A stretch of DNA of 64,000 nucleotides from an uncultured Actinomycetes bacterium (lineage in GTDB: Bacteria > Actinomycetota > Acidimicrobiia > Acidimicrobiales > RAAP-2): contig CAIKUQ010000068.1 of the NCBI GenBank assembly GCA_903830655.1, positions 18,139 to 82,138 of the forward strand, in the 5' to 3' direction. Both the position numbers and the translations under genes were made by a program. Position 1 is the first letter of the stretch. The number at the start of each line of letters is the position of its first letter. The notes beneath the pieces are model-generated. The model was given only the letters and a program-made list of their open reading frames with translations, made no database searches and was not told the origin of the DNA. Shown piece by piece: positions 25,458 to 34,755 of the stretch.

Positions 25458-26196
25458 AGGTCGGTGTGGCCCTGACGGGGATCCGTGGGGGATTGCCGTC
25501 AATGGTGTCCCACTCGAGATAGCCGGCGTAGATCTTCATATGATCCGGTAATTGGTTGGGGATACCAAACACGGGGCCGACATTCCCGGCAATGGTGTCA
25601 CCCATCATGTCGATGCGATCAATGTTGACGTTGGCAAAAGTCGCACCGGTTAAGTCGTTGACGATAAATATCGAGGCTGTCAAATTAGTATTTGAAAAAA
25701 TAGCACCACGAAAATTACAGTGGGTAAATGAAGTACTAAAAAGATCCGCGCCAGTGAAATCGGCACCAGCAAAATTGACATTGTCAAAAGAGGTGTTGAG
25801 GAGGTTGACTCCGGCAAAATTCGCATGAGCGAAGCTATCGCTTTGGAAGGAGCTGGATTGAATCGCACCTCCGTGGAAATCGATGTTGTCAAAACTGCTG
25901 TAGTAGGCCTTTAAGCTTGCGAGCTTAAGTCCGGCGAAGGAGCAGTTTGAAAAATCGGCGTTCTGGTAACTCCCGCCGTAGGTTAGAGATTGACCATTGC
26001 AGGTGGGCAGCGTGGTTGTGGTCGATGGTGCAGACGCCACAGGGTCCGAAGTGGTGGTCACTTCCTCCACTGTTGTACTAGTGCTGCTGGTAGTCGAGGT
26101 ATCGGCATTGACCAGGGTGCTGGCTCCAAAAAGGGCGCAGACCACCCCGAAGACAATAAGTGAAGTTATTTTGACCAGGGCGTGACGTGAGGGCAT
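25447..26196 (-). CDS. Secreted pentapeptide-repeat protein
   Basis: 249 aa. A signal peptide (MPSRHALVKITSLIVF..., cleavage near residues 28-31) precedes a Ser/Thr-rich linker of about 35 residues. About 25 pentapeptide repeats follow (A/C-(D/N)-(L/F)-x-x, for example ADFTG, ANFAG, CNFRG), which form a right-handed quadrilateral beta helix. A C-terminal 45-residue domain with PDHMKIYAGY follows. Its role is unknown; the Thr/Ser linker suggests surface attachment or glycosylation. Confidence 0.83.
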   Translation of the reverse strand: MPSRHALVKITSLIVFGVVCALFGASTLVNADTSTTSSTSTTVEEVTTTSDPVASAPSTTTTLPTCNGQSLTYGGSYQNADFSNCSFAGLKLASLKAYYSSFDNIDFHGGAIQSSSFQSDSFAHANFAGVNLLNTSFDNVNFAGADFTGADLFSTSFTHCNFRGAIFSNTNLTASIFIVNDLTGATFANVNIDRIDMMGDTIAGNVGPVFGIPNQLPDHMKIYAGYLEWDTIDGNPPRIPVRATPTSIP

Positions 26197-26202
26197 GTCA
26201 CC

Positions 26203-26208
26203 ATGCTA
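26203..26208 (-). promoter_or_regulatory. Candidate -10 element of the pentapeptide gene
   Basis: TAGCAT on the minus strand ends 6 nt before ATG 26196. Confidence 0.4.
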
Positions 26209-26259
26209 TGTAGTCCTAGTCACACGCCACGCGCTAAGACGAAAGGCCGGCACACTTGG

Positions 26260-27915
26260 TTAGTGGGGGGACCACTGCCAAACCTGGGTCGCGGAGGTAA
26301 TCATGGCATTCGGGCTAGTAGTGGTGGCTTCGACGATCCAATTGGTACCCCGCGTGAAGATCCAGACCGGGTTTGGTGAAGTGTAAGTAAGGCTCACCGT
26401 TGAGTGGGCGGGCACAATCGGGTCTTTGGTGGTCCAGAAACCGACCGGGTGGGCGCCGGCGACCATGACAAGCACGTGAGGCTCAATGGCCTGCGAACTG
26501 GAATTAGTGAAGGTCAACTTCAGGTTTTCGATCTGCTGGCCCTGGGACAGCACGCTGTAGCCGTTGACTTGCACTGATAGGTGAGCGGGGATAAAAGCCA
26601 AAATGAGGCCAAAGGCAATCAGCCCAGCGCCAAAGCCACGGAGGACTCGAAGGGTCAGTGTTGATTGTGTGAGTGAGCGTTCTACGTGGCGAACGCTCAA
26701 GGCGGCCACAATGCCAGCGGGTAAGAAGTCAATGTAATACGCGGTCAATGACCGAGCCGCCACGAAAAGTACGAGGGGCAGAGCAAAAAGCCACGCCTTA
26801 GACCAGCGAAGCGGGTTGGACCACACACCGACAGCGAGAAGAATGAAAATTCCCAATCCGGCGACGCTAAGCCAATTTGGAGTGATGCTGGTGAGTAATC
26901 CATGTTGCACGACCGATACCAGCCCTTGTCCGTCTGGAATAAGTGGCTGCGTGAGTGGGATTAACGTTCCGTGCCACCACGCTTTTGCGTTCCAGAAAAT
27001 GAAGGGCAAATTAAGAGTTGTGAACGGAATTAGTGCCAAGACTACGTATGAAGTACCAACCCGCCAACGTGAGCGATCTATATCACGAGCTGCCGCGAGC
27101 ACGACGAGTAGGAGCAGTGGTGCGGCAAACCACGGGGTCTGTTTGATTGAGCAAGCCATACCCAGCGCAAGGGGACCAATCCACCGTTGCCAACGTGTGG
27201 CTTGGGCGTCCACGAAAATTGTCGTGCGCCACGCTGCGAGAGTGAGGAATGGAACGAAAAGTGCGTCGGTACCGCCGTGGGTGAAGATGTAGGTGAAGAC
27301 TGAAGTCACCAATAACACGGGAGCAATCCAGCGGTACTTCGGGGTCACGGCGAAATAGATAACAAGGCCCGTGGCGAGCCACGCCACGAGGTCAAGATAA
27401 TCCGAGGTCAGGTGCGTCAGCCCGAGCCATTGCACGGGAGCTTGCAACAAGAATGCTCCTGCGGGGTAGGAGACTTGATCAATATGACCACCATTCAAGG
27501 TGTAGGTCCAGAAGTTAGCGGCCTTGGAGAGGTCCAAGTGCATTGGATTGAAATGAGCGGTGTAGGGGTTAATGCCCTTGAGAAAGAGACTGGTGGCACG
27601 CTGATTAAAAGCAGCGGAGTCGGTCATGAAGTAGTTGCTGCCATGGATAACTCCAAAACCCGCAACCCCAACACTAAAGAGAGCGGTTCCCAAGCCGATT
27701 GGATTCAAGTGTTCGTGCCACCATGGATTATCGAGCCAGGTCAAGGTGAGGCCCGTTAGTCCGAGCAACACGATAAGCGGAGCTACCCAGTTAAATCCGA
27801 CCCATTGGCCCCACGAGGCCCACTCGTTACATCCCGTGGCAACGAGAGTGAAGTAGTAAACACTCCAAATAATTCGGCGCTGTGTTTGACCGCCGGTGTC
27901 GAGTTGTGTGGTCAC
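26260..27915 (-). CDS. GT-C-type membrane glycosyltransferase-like protein
   Basis: 551 aa, GTG start overlapping the preceding gene as GTGA. About 11-12 membrane helices make up residues 15-440, with a first-loop Asp and NPYT segment (SAAFNQRATSLFLKGINPY) as in GT-C/GT87 mannosyltransferases. The last 110 residues are predicted to be an extracytoplasmic beta-sandwich domain (NLKLTFTNSSSQ, VSLTYTSPNP). The donor is probably polyprenyl-phosphate mannose, inferred from its neighbours. Confidence 0.75.
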   Translation of the reverse strand: MTTQLDTGGQTQRRIIWSVYYFTLVATGCNEWASWGQWVGFNWVAPLIVLLGLTGLTLTWLDNPWWHEHLNPIGLGTALFSVGVAGFGVIHGSNYFMTDSAAFNQRATSLFLKGINPYTAHFNPMHLDLSKAANFWTYTLNGGHIDQVSYPAGAFLLQAPVQWLGLTHLTSDYLDLVAWLATGLVIYFAVTPKYRWIAPVLLVTSVFTYIFTHGGTDALFVPFLTLAAWRTTIFVDAQATRWQRWIGPLALGMACSIKQTPWFAAPLLLLVVLAAARDIDRSRWRVGTSYVVLALIPFTTLNLPFIFWNAKAWWHGTLIPLTQPLIPDGQGLVSVVQHGLLTSITPNWLSVAGLGIFILLAVGVWSNPLRWSKAWLFALPLVLFVAARSLTAYYIDFLPAGIVAALSVRHVERSLTQSTLTLRVLRGFGAGLIAFGLILAFIPAHLSVQVNGYSVLSQGQQIENLKLTFTNSSSQAIEPHVLVMVAGAHPVGFWTTKDPIVPAHSTVSLTYTSPNPVWIFTRGTNWIVEATTTSPNAMITSATQVWQWSPH

Positions 27916-29018
27916 GGAAATATCGCTGGTGATGAGAAGTTGTTAATGGTAAGGATAACGAGCAAAAGGGCCGAAATGATGACCAAGCGGCGATATTTCT
28001 CCCCCTCGTATCGCAATGCGAGGGCCATAACGATAGGAAAGGTGATTTCCCAAAAGCGGGGACGAAAGCCGACCGGGTGGGAGGCCACAAACAGTGCAAT
28101 ACATGAAACGCCGAGCAGACGTACTTCGCTGGGTAATTTGGACTTCCAAATCAGCCACAGGGCTACACCCGCAAAGAGGGTGCACCAAAAAAGCATGTGC
28201 CATTGCAAAGTAGGACGGATGGGGTCGAACAGAAAGTTGGCGAGTATATGAAGGGGAAAACGAAGCGATGCATACGCGGTCCAGCCATCTCGCTCGGTCC
28301 GATTCCACGCCAACAGTTGACCAGTTTGATGCCAGAGAAAGGCAACAAAGCCGACAAAACCGAGCGGAACGAGGGCGGTCGCGAAAAGAGGGTGCCAATT
28401 CTTTGATCGGAGCTCTTTAAACGCCACATAGGCAAATGGAACTACCAGCGGGAGAGCTGCTGGCGAGGTCAACGTCGCGAGACCGGCCACTAGGCCAGCG
28501 CGCCACCACCGACGCTCAAGGAGGGCAAGCATCGACAGCACCATCAAAGTAATTAACAGACCTTCGCAATAAATCATCGAGAAGATGAATGCGCCCGGGG
28601 CCAGTACAAATAACATCGCGGCGCGCTCGGCAGTTTCGCGATTGCTGACACGTTCGGTCAGCTTGGCAACGGCCAGTGTGGCGAGTAAACCCGTCGCCGC
28701 ACTCAAGATAAGTCCGACGATAATGGGGTTGATGAAAGTAACCCAGGACAGGTAGCGAATCATCATCGGCCAAAGTGGGGAGAAGGCGCTCGTGTTTTGT
28801 TGAACGAGACCATTGACAGTAGGCAGCAAGTGTGGATAGCCGTGCAGGACAATCAAGTTGTACCACTTCCCGTCCCACGAGCGAAGTACGTACAGGGGGC
28901 TGTGTCCACCAATAACGGCACCAATTGAAACGAGGGATGCGGTGACAATTCGAAAAGCGAGGTAAACCTCGATGGCCTTGGCGTAGGGTCTGGTGCGCAG
29001 TTCTTTAATCGTGATCAT
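27912..29018 (-). CDS. PIG-V-like mannosyltransferase (GT-C)
   Basis: 368 aa from ATG 29018 (an upstream TTG 29024 is also in frame), overlapping the MptB-like gene by 14 bp. PIG-V/Mannosyl_trans2-type motifs are present: the SWDGKWYNLIVLHGYP first loop with the catalytic Asp, and NTSAFSPLWPMM. About nine hydrophobic helices follow. It likely adds mannose to a lipid-linked glycan. Confidence 0.82.
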   Translation of the reverse strand: MITIKELRTRPYAKAIEVYLAFRIVTASLVSIGAVIGGHSPLYVLRSWDGKWYNLIVLHGYPHLLPTVNGLVQQNTSAFSPLWPMMIRYLSWVTFINPIIVGLILSAATGLLATLAVAKLTERVSNRETAERAAMLFVLAPGAFIFSMIYCEGLLITLMVLSMLALLERRWWRAGLVAGLATLTSPAALPLVVPFAYVAFKELRSKNWHPLFATALVPLGFVGFVAFLWHQTGQLLAWNRTERDGWTAYASLRFPLHILANFLFDPIRPTLQWHMLFWCTLFAGVALWLIWKSKLPSEVRLLGVSCIALFVASHPVGFRPRFWEITFPIVMALALRYEGEKYRRLVIISALLLVILTINNFSSPAIFP

Positions 29019-30501
29019 CGGCAAATCCTTGTTCGAAGAGACTCTGGGCGTGCCCCGTGCGAATGAAGTACCAAAGTCCGGCCAACACTATTGGAGCAGT
29101 GACATAAAAACTGTTTCCTCCGAGCATTGGCGAGCCACCCGCTCCAGCGAGGAAGGTCGCTAGCCCTGCGAGTACGGCCAACGTGGTCCATCGTTGGAGG
29201 TGAGTTGCTGAAAGGATGGCAATGGCCCACAGGTAATACCAGGGCCATAGAGAGGGGCTTAAAAGCGAAATTCCCAATAGCGCGAGTCCCGAAACGAATA
29301 AGAAGTCGTGACGCCCGAGCTTCTTGAGTAGATAGATACAGAGGGCAATCGCGAGCAGTCCGAAAACTCCTTCGAAATAACTCACCAAAACGTGTCGCGA
29401 GATTGGTACTTGGAGGGCCCGAAGAATTTGAGCAAAAAATGAGCCCACCGCAATACTCGGCGTAATTACCGTGCGGATTGAGGTTGGAATCTTAAAGGCA
29501 GCCGGAGTTGCCCAGAACCACCCAAAGCCCGCGAGCCAGGTTGCTCCGACAATTGAAATTGCTGACATCACTCCCGCTTCAACTATTAACCAGAGTCGTT
29601 GCAATCCACGAGAACGAATGAGTTCGTGGACGAGGATAAATCCAATGACGGCGAAGGCGGGCGCTTTGATGGTGGCTGCGAGAGCCAGTGCGCAGTAAGC
29701 GCTGCGACGGTGACCGTGGTCGGCGAGGAGAACGCCTCCAATAACCAGAGCCAACATGTAAACGTCGTTATGCGCAGTTGATACGACGGAGATGATCAGC
29801 AGGGGTGAGAGAGTTACTAACCACAGTGCACGGATGGGATCTACCTTGCGCCTCTTCGCGAGAGGCACGAGGGCGAGGCCGAGTGCGACTATCCCAAGGA
29901 ATGCCGCTGCGCGGTAGACGAGAACTTGGGCGATCAGCGAGTTTCCATCTATGTAGCTAAGAAGATGGCCATGCATGGTGAGCAAGGGTCCGTAGGGAGA
30001 TGGAGTATCGCGCCACACCGAAGCAATGGACTGGAGGATGTTGGTGTTTCCCAAAGCACTGGGAGCAGAGAGGTACGGATTCAGTCCACGGTGAACGAGG
30101 TCGCCTTGTGCGATGTAGCTATAGATGTCACGGGAAAAAACCGGTACCCCTAGAAAGAAGGGGGTCGCCCAAGCGAGAAAGGTAATCGCAATGCGTTTGA
30201 CGGTGAGCCAACCAGATTCAACCCCAGCGCCAAGTGCCCACCAGGCAAGTACGAAACCAATGATGGAGAGGTAGAGGTAGAGATGGGCGAGCGCGCCAGT
30301 TCCGACCTGAATACTTAAGAACCACTTGTAGGAGTGGGGGCGAGGAATCGCACCTAGTTGAGAACTGCTCAGAACAATCCCAAAGCCAGAAAGTGCCCCA
30401 AGGAATACGGCGCTCCATCCAGACAACCAGGATCGGAGTCGATTGATTTGCAGTTTCACGACGAGCTCCCGCAACGTGTCTCGCTGCGCGGGACCTCTCA
30501 C
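29005..30501 (-). CDS. mptB: Alpha-1,6-mannosyltransferase, MptB-like
   Basis: 498 aa polytopic GT-C enzyme. MptA/B enzymes use polyprenyl-phosphate mannose to build the alpha-1,6-mannan backbone of lipomannan. Seen are SRDIYSYIAQGDLVHRGLNPY, DTPSPYGPLL and the AHNDVYML motif. The GTG start is 3 nt from TAGGATGAT, and a later internal GTG (LVVKLQIN) is possible. It begins the three-gene overlapping operon. Confidence 0.87.
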   Translation of the reverse strand: MRGPAQRDTLRELVVKLQINRLRSWLSGWSAVFLGALSGFGIVLSSSQLGAIPRPHSYKWFLSIQVGTGALAHLYLYLSIIGFVLAWWALGAGVESGWLTVKRIAITFLAWATPFFLGVPVFSRDIYSYIAQGDLVHRGLNPYLSAPSALGNTNILQSIASVWRDTPSPYGPLLTMHGHLLSYIDGNSLIAQVLVYRAAAFLGIVALGLALVPLAKRRKVDPIRALWLVTLSPLLIISVVSTAHNDVYMLALVIGGVLLADHGHRRSAYCALALAATIKAPAFAVIGFILVHELIRSRGLQRLWLIVEAGVMSAISIVGATWLAGFGWFWATPAAFKIPTSIRTVITPSIAVGSFFAQILRALQVPISRHVLVSYFEGVFGLLAIALCIYLLKKLGRHDFLFVSGLALLGISLLSPSLWPWYYLWAIAILSATHLQRWTTLAVLAGLATFLAGAGGSPMLGGNSFYVTAPIVLAGLWYFIRTGHAQSLFEQGFADDHD

Positions 30502-30511
30502 ATCATCCTAC

Positions 30512-31768
30512 TTAAGAGGCGATGCCGTCCTGGGCGGGGCTGAGATTGCGACGCAGGCGCAGAAGTAGAAATCCACCAACGAGTGCGGTGGCGCCGGTGG
30601 CGAATGGCCAGAGGTTGGAGTTCCCTGTTTCGAAGTACGCCGAAGTAATGACGGGGGCCAGAGTACCGGCGATGCCCCAAACAAAACCCTGAGCTGAGTT
30701 GTAGCGACCACGCAGATGCTCAGGCGCGAGTTCATTGACGAGGGCGCCACCGATTGGCGAGAAGAGTGTTTCACCGACGGCAAAGACCATCATTGAGATA
30801 ATCAACATGACCAACGCGAGCGCGAGAGGTAAGCCCTTGACGGAACCGAGGACAACCCAGAAGAAGGCCCACAAGACGGCAACACTGGCGAGCACTTTCA
30901 TTCGTGACTTGCCTTCGATCCGGTTGAGGACGACCAACTGAGCGCCAACGATAGTCATGGTGTTGAAGAACAGAATTAATCCGATGTAGTGGATGCTCAT
31001 GTGAAGGTTATTGACAACGTAGAGGCTGTATCCGGACTCTTGTGATCCGTAGCCGCCGATCATGAGTAGAACTCCGCAGAGCAAGAACCAACGGAATGTT
31101 TTATCCTGCCACACCTCACGCCACCCCTCACCAGCAGTTTCCGGGTTGTGGATTTCCTCGACGGGCTTGGCGTACTGCCGGATTGTTAGAAAAATGCAAG
31201 TTCCGACCAGCCCCACGCCGGCGTTAGTCAGATACAAAACCGTGAAGCTGAAGGGGTGATGAATATCGACAATGAGAGCTGCAATCAACGATCCCACCCC
31301 AATGCCGAGGTTCACGAACATGAAGTTCATGCCGAAGGCTCGTTGACGGTGCTCTTCGGAAACTAGTCGCGACAATAAGGTTGCGCCGGGTCCCCAGCCA
31401 CCACCCGCGAACATGGCGAGAAAAAGAGCCGAAAAGATCAACTGCGGAGCACTCTTGGAGAATGCGAGGAAAGAAAGTCCAATCGAGCCCATCACCGAGG
31501 AGGTCATGATCATCACCCCGGGCCCAAACCGGTCAGTTAACGACCCAGAAATGGGATTTACCAAAATGCCAACCACTGCTCCAGCGGCCATCAGACCCGT
31601 TGCGAAGGCGACAGAGTAGTGGCGGACATTATGGACGTAGACGATCGTCATTGACAGCGTAAGTCCCATGCCAACACAACCGGTGAAGACCATTGCGTAA
31701 AAGCGTTTGAGCTGAGGAGTCATCGCCTGGCGGAATTCTGCTGGAATTAGGGCGAGACGGGTAGGCAC
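30512..31768 (-). CDS. Major facilitator superfamily transporter
   Basis: 418 aa with about 12 membrane helices; the motif after helix 2 reads NPISGSLTDRFGPG. It resembles the MFS_1 group of exporters with no specific substrate indicated. The start is GTG with a -10-like TACCAT 8 nt before it. It is divergent to the desaturase gene and 10 bp from MptB. Confidence 0.85.
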   Translation of the reverse strand: MPTRLALIPAEFRQAMTPQLKRFYAMVFTGCVGMGLTLSMTIVYVHNVRHYSVAFATGLMAAGAVVGILVNPISGSLTDRFGPGVMIMTSSVMGSIGLSFLAFSKSAPQLIFSALFLAMFAGGGWGPGATLLSRLVSEEHRQRAFGMNFMFVNLGIGVGSLIAALIVDIHHPFSFTVLYLTNAGVGLVGTCIFLTIRQYAKPVEEIHNPETAGEGWREVWQDKTFRWFLLCGVLLMIGGYGSQESGYSLYVVNNLHMSIHYIGLILFFNTMTIVGAQLVVLNRIEGKSRMKVLASVAVLWAFFWVVLGSVKGLPLALALVMLIISMMVFAVGETLFSPIGGALVNELAPEHLRGRYNSAQGFVWGIAGTLAPVITSAYFETGNSNLWPFATGATALVGGFLLLRLRRNLSPAQDGIAS

Positions 31769-31776
31769 GGTTGCTA

Positions 31777-31782
31777 ATGGTA
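31777..31782 (-). promoter_or_regulatory. Candidate -10 element of the second MFS gene
   Basis: TACCAT on the minus strand ends 8 nt before GTG 31768 in the gap shared with the desaturase gene. Confidence 0.3.
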
Positions 31783-31877
31783 CTAGGGCTTGTGCGCACT
31801 ATTCACAAGTTTTGACCCAATTTCATCATTCCAGCGTTAGGGTTGTTTGTCTCGTTGTATTGCGCGAAAGGCGTCTG

Positions 31878-32798
31878 ATGACAGTTATCCCCGCTGGACG
31901 CGTGGACCTCCTAGTTGAGTTGGCCGATGATGCCGAGCGTCTCTACAACCGTCACCTCGAGGCTCCTCGCCTGTGGTTCCCTCACGAGCAAATCGACTGG
32001 GGCTCGGGAGAAGACTTCAAGGACAAGCCCTGGGAAGCCACCGATTATGAACTTTCCGATGGTGTGCGTTCAGCGATTTACACCAATCTCTTAACCGAAG
32101 ATAACCTGCCGTATTACACCGAAACGATTATGGGTATGGCCCCGAGAGATCATCCACTCAACGCCTGGACGCGTCAATGGACCATGGAAGAGAATCGTCA
32201 CTCAATGGTGATGCGCGACTGGGTGCACATTTCGCGCTGTATTAACCCAGTTACCTTAGAAGAGGGGCGAGTGGTTCAGATGAGTTCGGGTGTCGTGCCA
32301 CGCTTTGACAACATCGGCGACATGATTGCCTACGTTTCAATGCAAGAGCGTGCCACCCAAATCGCCCACCGCAATACTGCGACCAAGTTACCCAAAGATG
32401 ACAAACAGGGGCGTAATGTCCTTGCATTGATTGCTGGTGACGAGACCAAGCACTACATGTTTTACCGTGATCTCACCAAGGCCGCTTTCGAACTTGACCC
32501 CTCGACGCTGATGGAAGCGGTCAACCGTCAGGTTGAGCACTTTGCGATGCCGGGAGTAGGAATTCCAAACTTCACTAAGCACGCAGTGCGCATCGCCCGT
32601 GAAGGCATTTATGGTGTCCAGCAATTCTTGAAAGATGTTGTAGAACCCGTGATGGAATTCTGGGATATTGAACACATCGAAGGACTAAACGCCGAAGCAG
32701 AAAAAGCTCGAGTCGCTCTCTTCGAAATGATTGAGAAGCTAAAGGTTGCCGTAGAGCGAACCGCTCAAAAAGCAGCGGCTTCAGCGGCGAGGGCTTAG
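31878..32798 (+). CDS. Acyl-ACP desaturase (DesA-like)
   Basis: 306 aa from ATG 31878 with GAAAGGCG upstream; an earlier in-frame start at 31812 is unsupported. It is a soluble di-iron desaturase that introduces a double bond in acyl-ACP. The diiron ligands are visible as EENRH (first helix pair) and DETKH (second), spaced as in plant stearoyl-ACP desaturase and mycobacterial DesA1/2. Its product would feed Cfa-type methylation at 42 kb. The stop shares bases with the convergent Nudix gene. Confidence 0.92.
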   Translation: MTVIPAGRVDLLVELADDAERLYNRHLEAPRLWFPHEQIDWGSGEDFKDKPWEATDYELSDGVRSAIYTNLLTEDNLPYYTETIMGMAPRDHPLNAWTRQWTMEENRHSMVMRDWVHISRCINPVTLEEGRVVQMSSGVVPRFDNIGDMIAYVSMQERATQIAHRNTATKLPKDDKQGRNVLALIAGDETKHYMFYRDLTKAAFELDPSTLMEAVNRQVEHFAMPGVGIPNFTKHAVRIAREGIYGVQQFLKDVVEPVMEFWDIEHIEGLNAEAEKARVALFEMIEKLKVAVERTAQKAAASAARA

Positions 32799-33217
32799 TT
32801 CATCACCATTTCGAGCACGTCTCGGGCGTACTCGGCTAGGTTCAGTTCCATTGCCTCTTGCTTGGTGAACCATTGGGCCATGGCGGTAGTTCCATCGGAT
32901 TCGAAGCGAATCTCCCCATCAACGTATTCGCAGGTGTAAATGATTCGAATGGTGTGAACCTTTTCCCCGTTAGGACGAGTGCGCACATCCGCGTCGGCGT
33001 GCACGAGCACAGGCTTGTGGACGGCAATGCCGGTCTCTTCATCAAATTCGCGCACGAGCGCCTCGGTGGGAGTCTCGCCAAAGTCAATACCTCCTCCAGG
33101 CAACCACCAGATCGGCGGGTTGTAGCGGGGGTTCGAGGACTGAACTAAGAGCACCTCGTTATTTCGCACCAGTACGCCGTAAGCGCGAGATGAACTGTAC
33201 TGACGACGCTGCCTCAT
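32795..33217 (-). CDS. Nudix hydrolase
   Basis: 140 aa. The Nudix box GGGIDFGETPTEALVREFDEETGI fits GX5EX7REUXEEXGU exactly, with metal-binding Glu residues. It hydrolyses a nucleoside diphosphate derivative; the substrate cannot be read from sequence, though housekeeping of damaged nucleotides is common. It overlaps the MmsA gene by 4 bp and shares TTAG stop bases with the desaturase. Confidence 0.92.
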   Translation of the reverse strand: MRQRRQYSSSRAYGVLVRNNEVLLVQSSNPRYNPPIWWLPGGGIDFGETPTEALVREFDEETGIAVHKPVLVHADADVRTRPNGEKVHTIRIIYTCEYVDGEIRFESDGTTAMAQWFTKQEAMELNLAEYARDVLEMVMN

Positions 33218-34692
33218 CGGGTGCGGGGGAAGCCGAGGTCAATTTGTGAATCACTGGGTTGTGGCCAGCGAGTGGTAATTACTTTGGCTCGGGTGTAGAA
33301 CAAGAACCCCTCGGGTCCATAGATGTGAGAGTGCCCGAAGAGTGAGCTTTTCCAGCCCCCAAATGAGTAGGAAGAAATTGGCACCGGGATGGGCACGTTA
33401 ATGCCAATCATGCCAACGCTCACCTGGCGAGCGAAGAGGCGAGCGGCGTTGCCATCACGGGTAAAGATGGCCGTTCCATTGCCATATTTGTTGGCGTTAA
33501 TGATTTGGACGGCCTCATCAAAGGTAGCGGCCCGCACGACTGAAAGTACTGGTCCGAAGATCTCGTCGTCGTAGGCCTTCGTACCGGGTTTAACGTTGTC
33601 CAGCAGACATGGCCCAACAAAGAAGCCGGGCTGGCTGGTCATAGTCGTACCGTCACGCACAACGGTGATTCCTTCACTCGGCGCGTTGTGTACGTACTTC
33701 GCGACTCGGTCACGGTGTTCGGCGGTAATTACTGGACCAAAGTCGCTGGTGGGGTCACTGCCCGCTCCGACCTTTAATTTATCGAGGCGCTCAGTGATCC
33801 GAGCAATAAGGTCATCGGCGATCTCACCAACGGCAACAACCACGCTGATGGCCATGCACCGTTCACCCGCAGCACCGTACCCCGCATTGATGGCAGCGTC
33901 GGCAGCGATATTCAAGTCAGCGTCAGGGAGTACCACCATGTGGTTCTTTGCTCCGCCCAGAGCCTGCACGCGCTTGCCGTGTTTGGTACCGGTCTCGTGC
34001 ACAATCTTGGCCACGGGGGTGGAACCCACGAAACTAATAGCGTCAACTCCCGGTGATTCAAGCAACTGATTTACAACATCAACACCACCGTGCAAGACGT
34101 TAAAGACTCCATCAGGTAGTCCCGCCTCCTTGAGTAATTTTGCGAGAAACACCGCGGCGCTCGGGTCACGCTCGGAGGGCTTAAGGATGACGCAGTTACC
34201 TGAGGCCAGGGCGTTTCCACTCATCCACAGCGGGACCATGATTGGAAAGTTGAAAGGAGTGATTGCGGCGACCACACCCACGGGCTCTCGCACGGAGTGA
34301 ACGTCAACGCCATCGGCCACTTGGTCAGAGAAGCCACCTTTGAGATGCTCGGTGAGTCCGCAGGCGTATTCGATGTTCTCTAAACCACGAGCGATTTCGC
34401 CCTTAGCATCGGCGAGAGTTTTACCGTGTTCATTTGTAATGATCTGAGCGAGCTCGTCGGTACGCTGAACGAGTAGGGCGCGCAGCGTAAACAAGATGTT
34501 GGTGCGCTTCGAGAGTGAGGTTTGGCCCCAAGCGATTGACGCGGCCTGAGCGATGTCGATCACGCTCTGTACGTACTCTTTGGTGGGAGTGGGGACGCTG
34601 GAGGTCTGCTCGCCGGTGGCCGGATTGAAAACCGGAGTGACACCGGTTTGCTCAACCTCTTGGCCGTTAACAAAATGGGGAATTGTGCGCAT
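33214..34692 (-). CDS. mmsA: CoA-acylating methylmalonate-semialdehyde dehydrogenase
   Basis: 492 aa. It oxidises (methyl)malonate semialdehyde to propionyl-CoA or acetyl-CoA with NAD+ and CoA in valine and pyrimidine degradation. The motifs TPFNFPIMVPLW, GAKNHMVV and GERCMA (catalytic Cys about residue 279) and the C-terminal FGGWKSSLFG are distinctive for MMSDH within the aldehyde dehydrogenase family. A GAAAGAGAAAA stretch is the ribosome binding site. Confidence 0.95.
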   Translation of the reverse strand: MRTIPHFVNGQEVEQTGVTPVFNPATGEQTSSVPTPTKEYVQSVIDIAQAASIAWGQTSLSKRTNILFTLRALLVQRTDELAQIITNEHGKTLADAKGEIARGLENIEYACGLTEHLKGGFSDQVADGVDVHSVREPVGVVAAITPFNFPIMVPLWMSGNALASGNCVILKPSERDPSAAVFLAKLLKEAGLPDGVFNVLHGGVDVVNQLLESPGVDAISFVGSTPVAKIVHETGTKHGKRVQALGGAKNHMVVLPDADLNIAADAAINAGYGAAGERCMAISVVVAVGEIADDLIARITERLDKLKVGAGSDPTSDFGPVITAEHRDRVAKYVHNAPSEGITVVRDGTTMTSQPGFFVGPCLLDNVKPGTKAYDDEIFGPVLSVVRAATFDEAVQIINANKYGNGTAIFTRDGNAARLFARQVSVGMIGINVPIPVPISSYSFGGWKSSLFGHSHIYGPEGFLFYTRAKVITTRWPQPSDSQIDLGFPRTR

Positions 34693-34743
34693 AGTTTTCT
34701 CTTTCTGTCAGATAAATCTACCCTTTTGTCTCGGTGGCGACGT

Positions 34744-34749
34744 TAACGT
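34744..34749 (+). promoter_or_regulatory. Candidate -10 element of the thioesterase gene
   Basis: TAACGT ends 6 nt before GTG 34756 (and 3 nt before GTG 34753), favouring the second GTG. Confidence 0.4.
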
Positions 34750-34755
34750 TGTGTG

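Noticed and set aside
25447..26196. Pentapeptide protein as a Qnr-type gyrase protector
   Set aside because: It has a signal peptide and Thr/Ser linker, so it is secreted and unlikely to reach gyrase.
30470..30511. CCCGC...GCGGG inverted repeat near the MptB start as a terminator
   Set aside because: The loop is long (over 12 nt) and no T tract follows.
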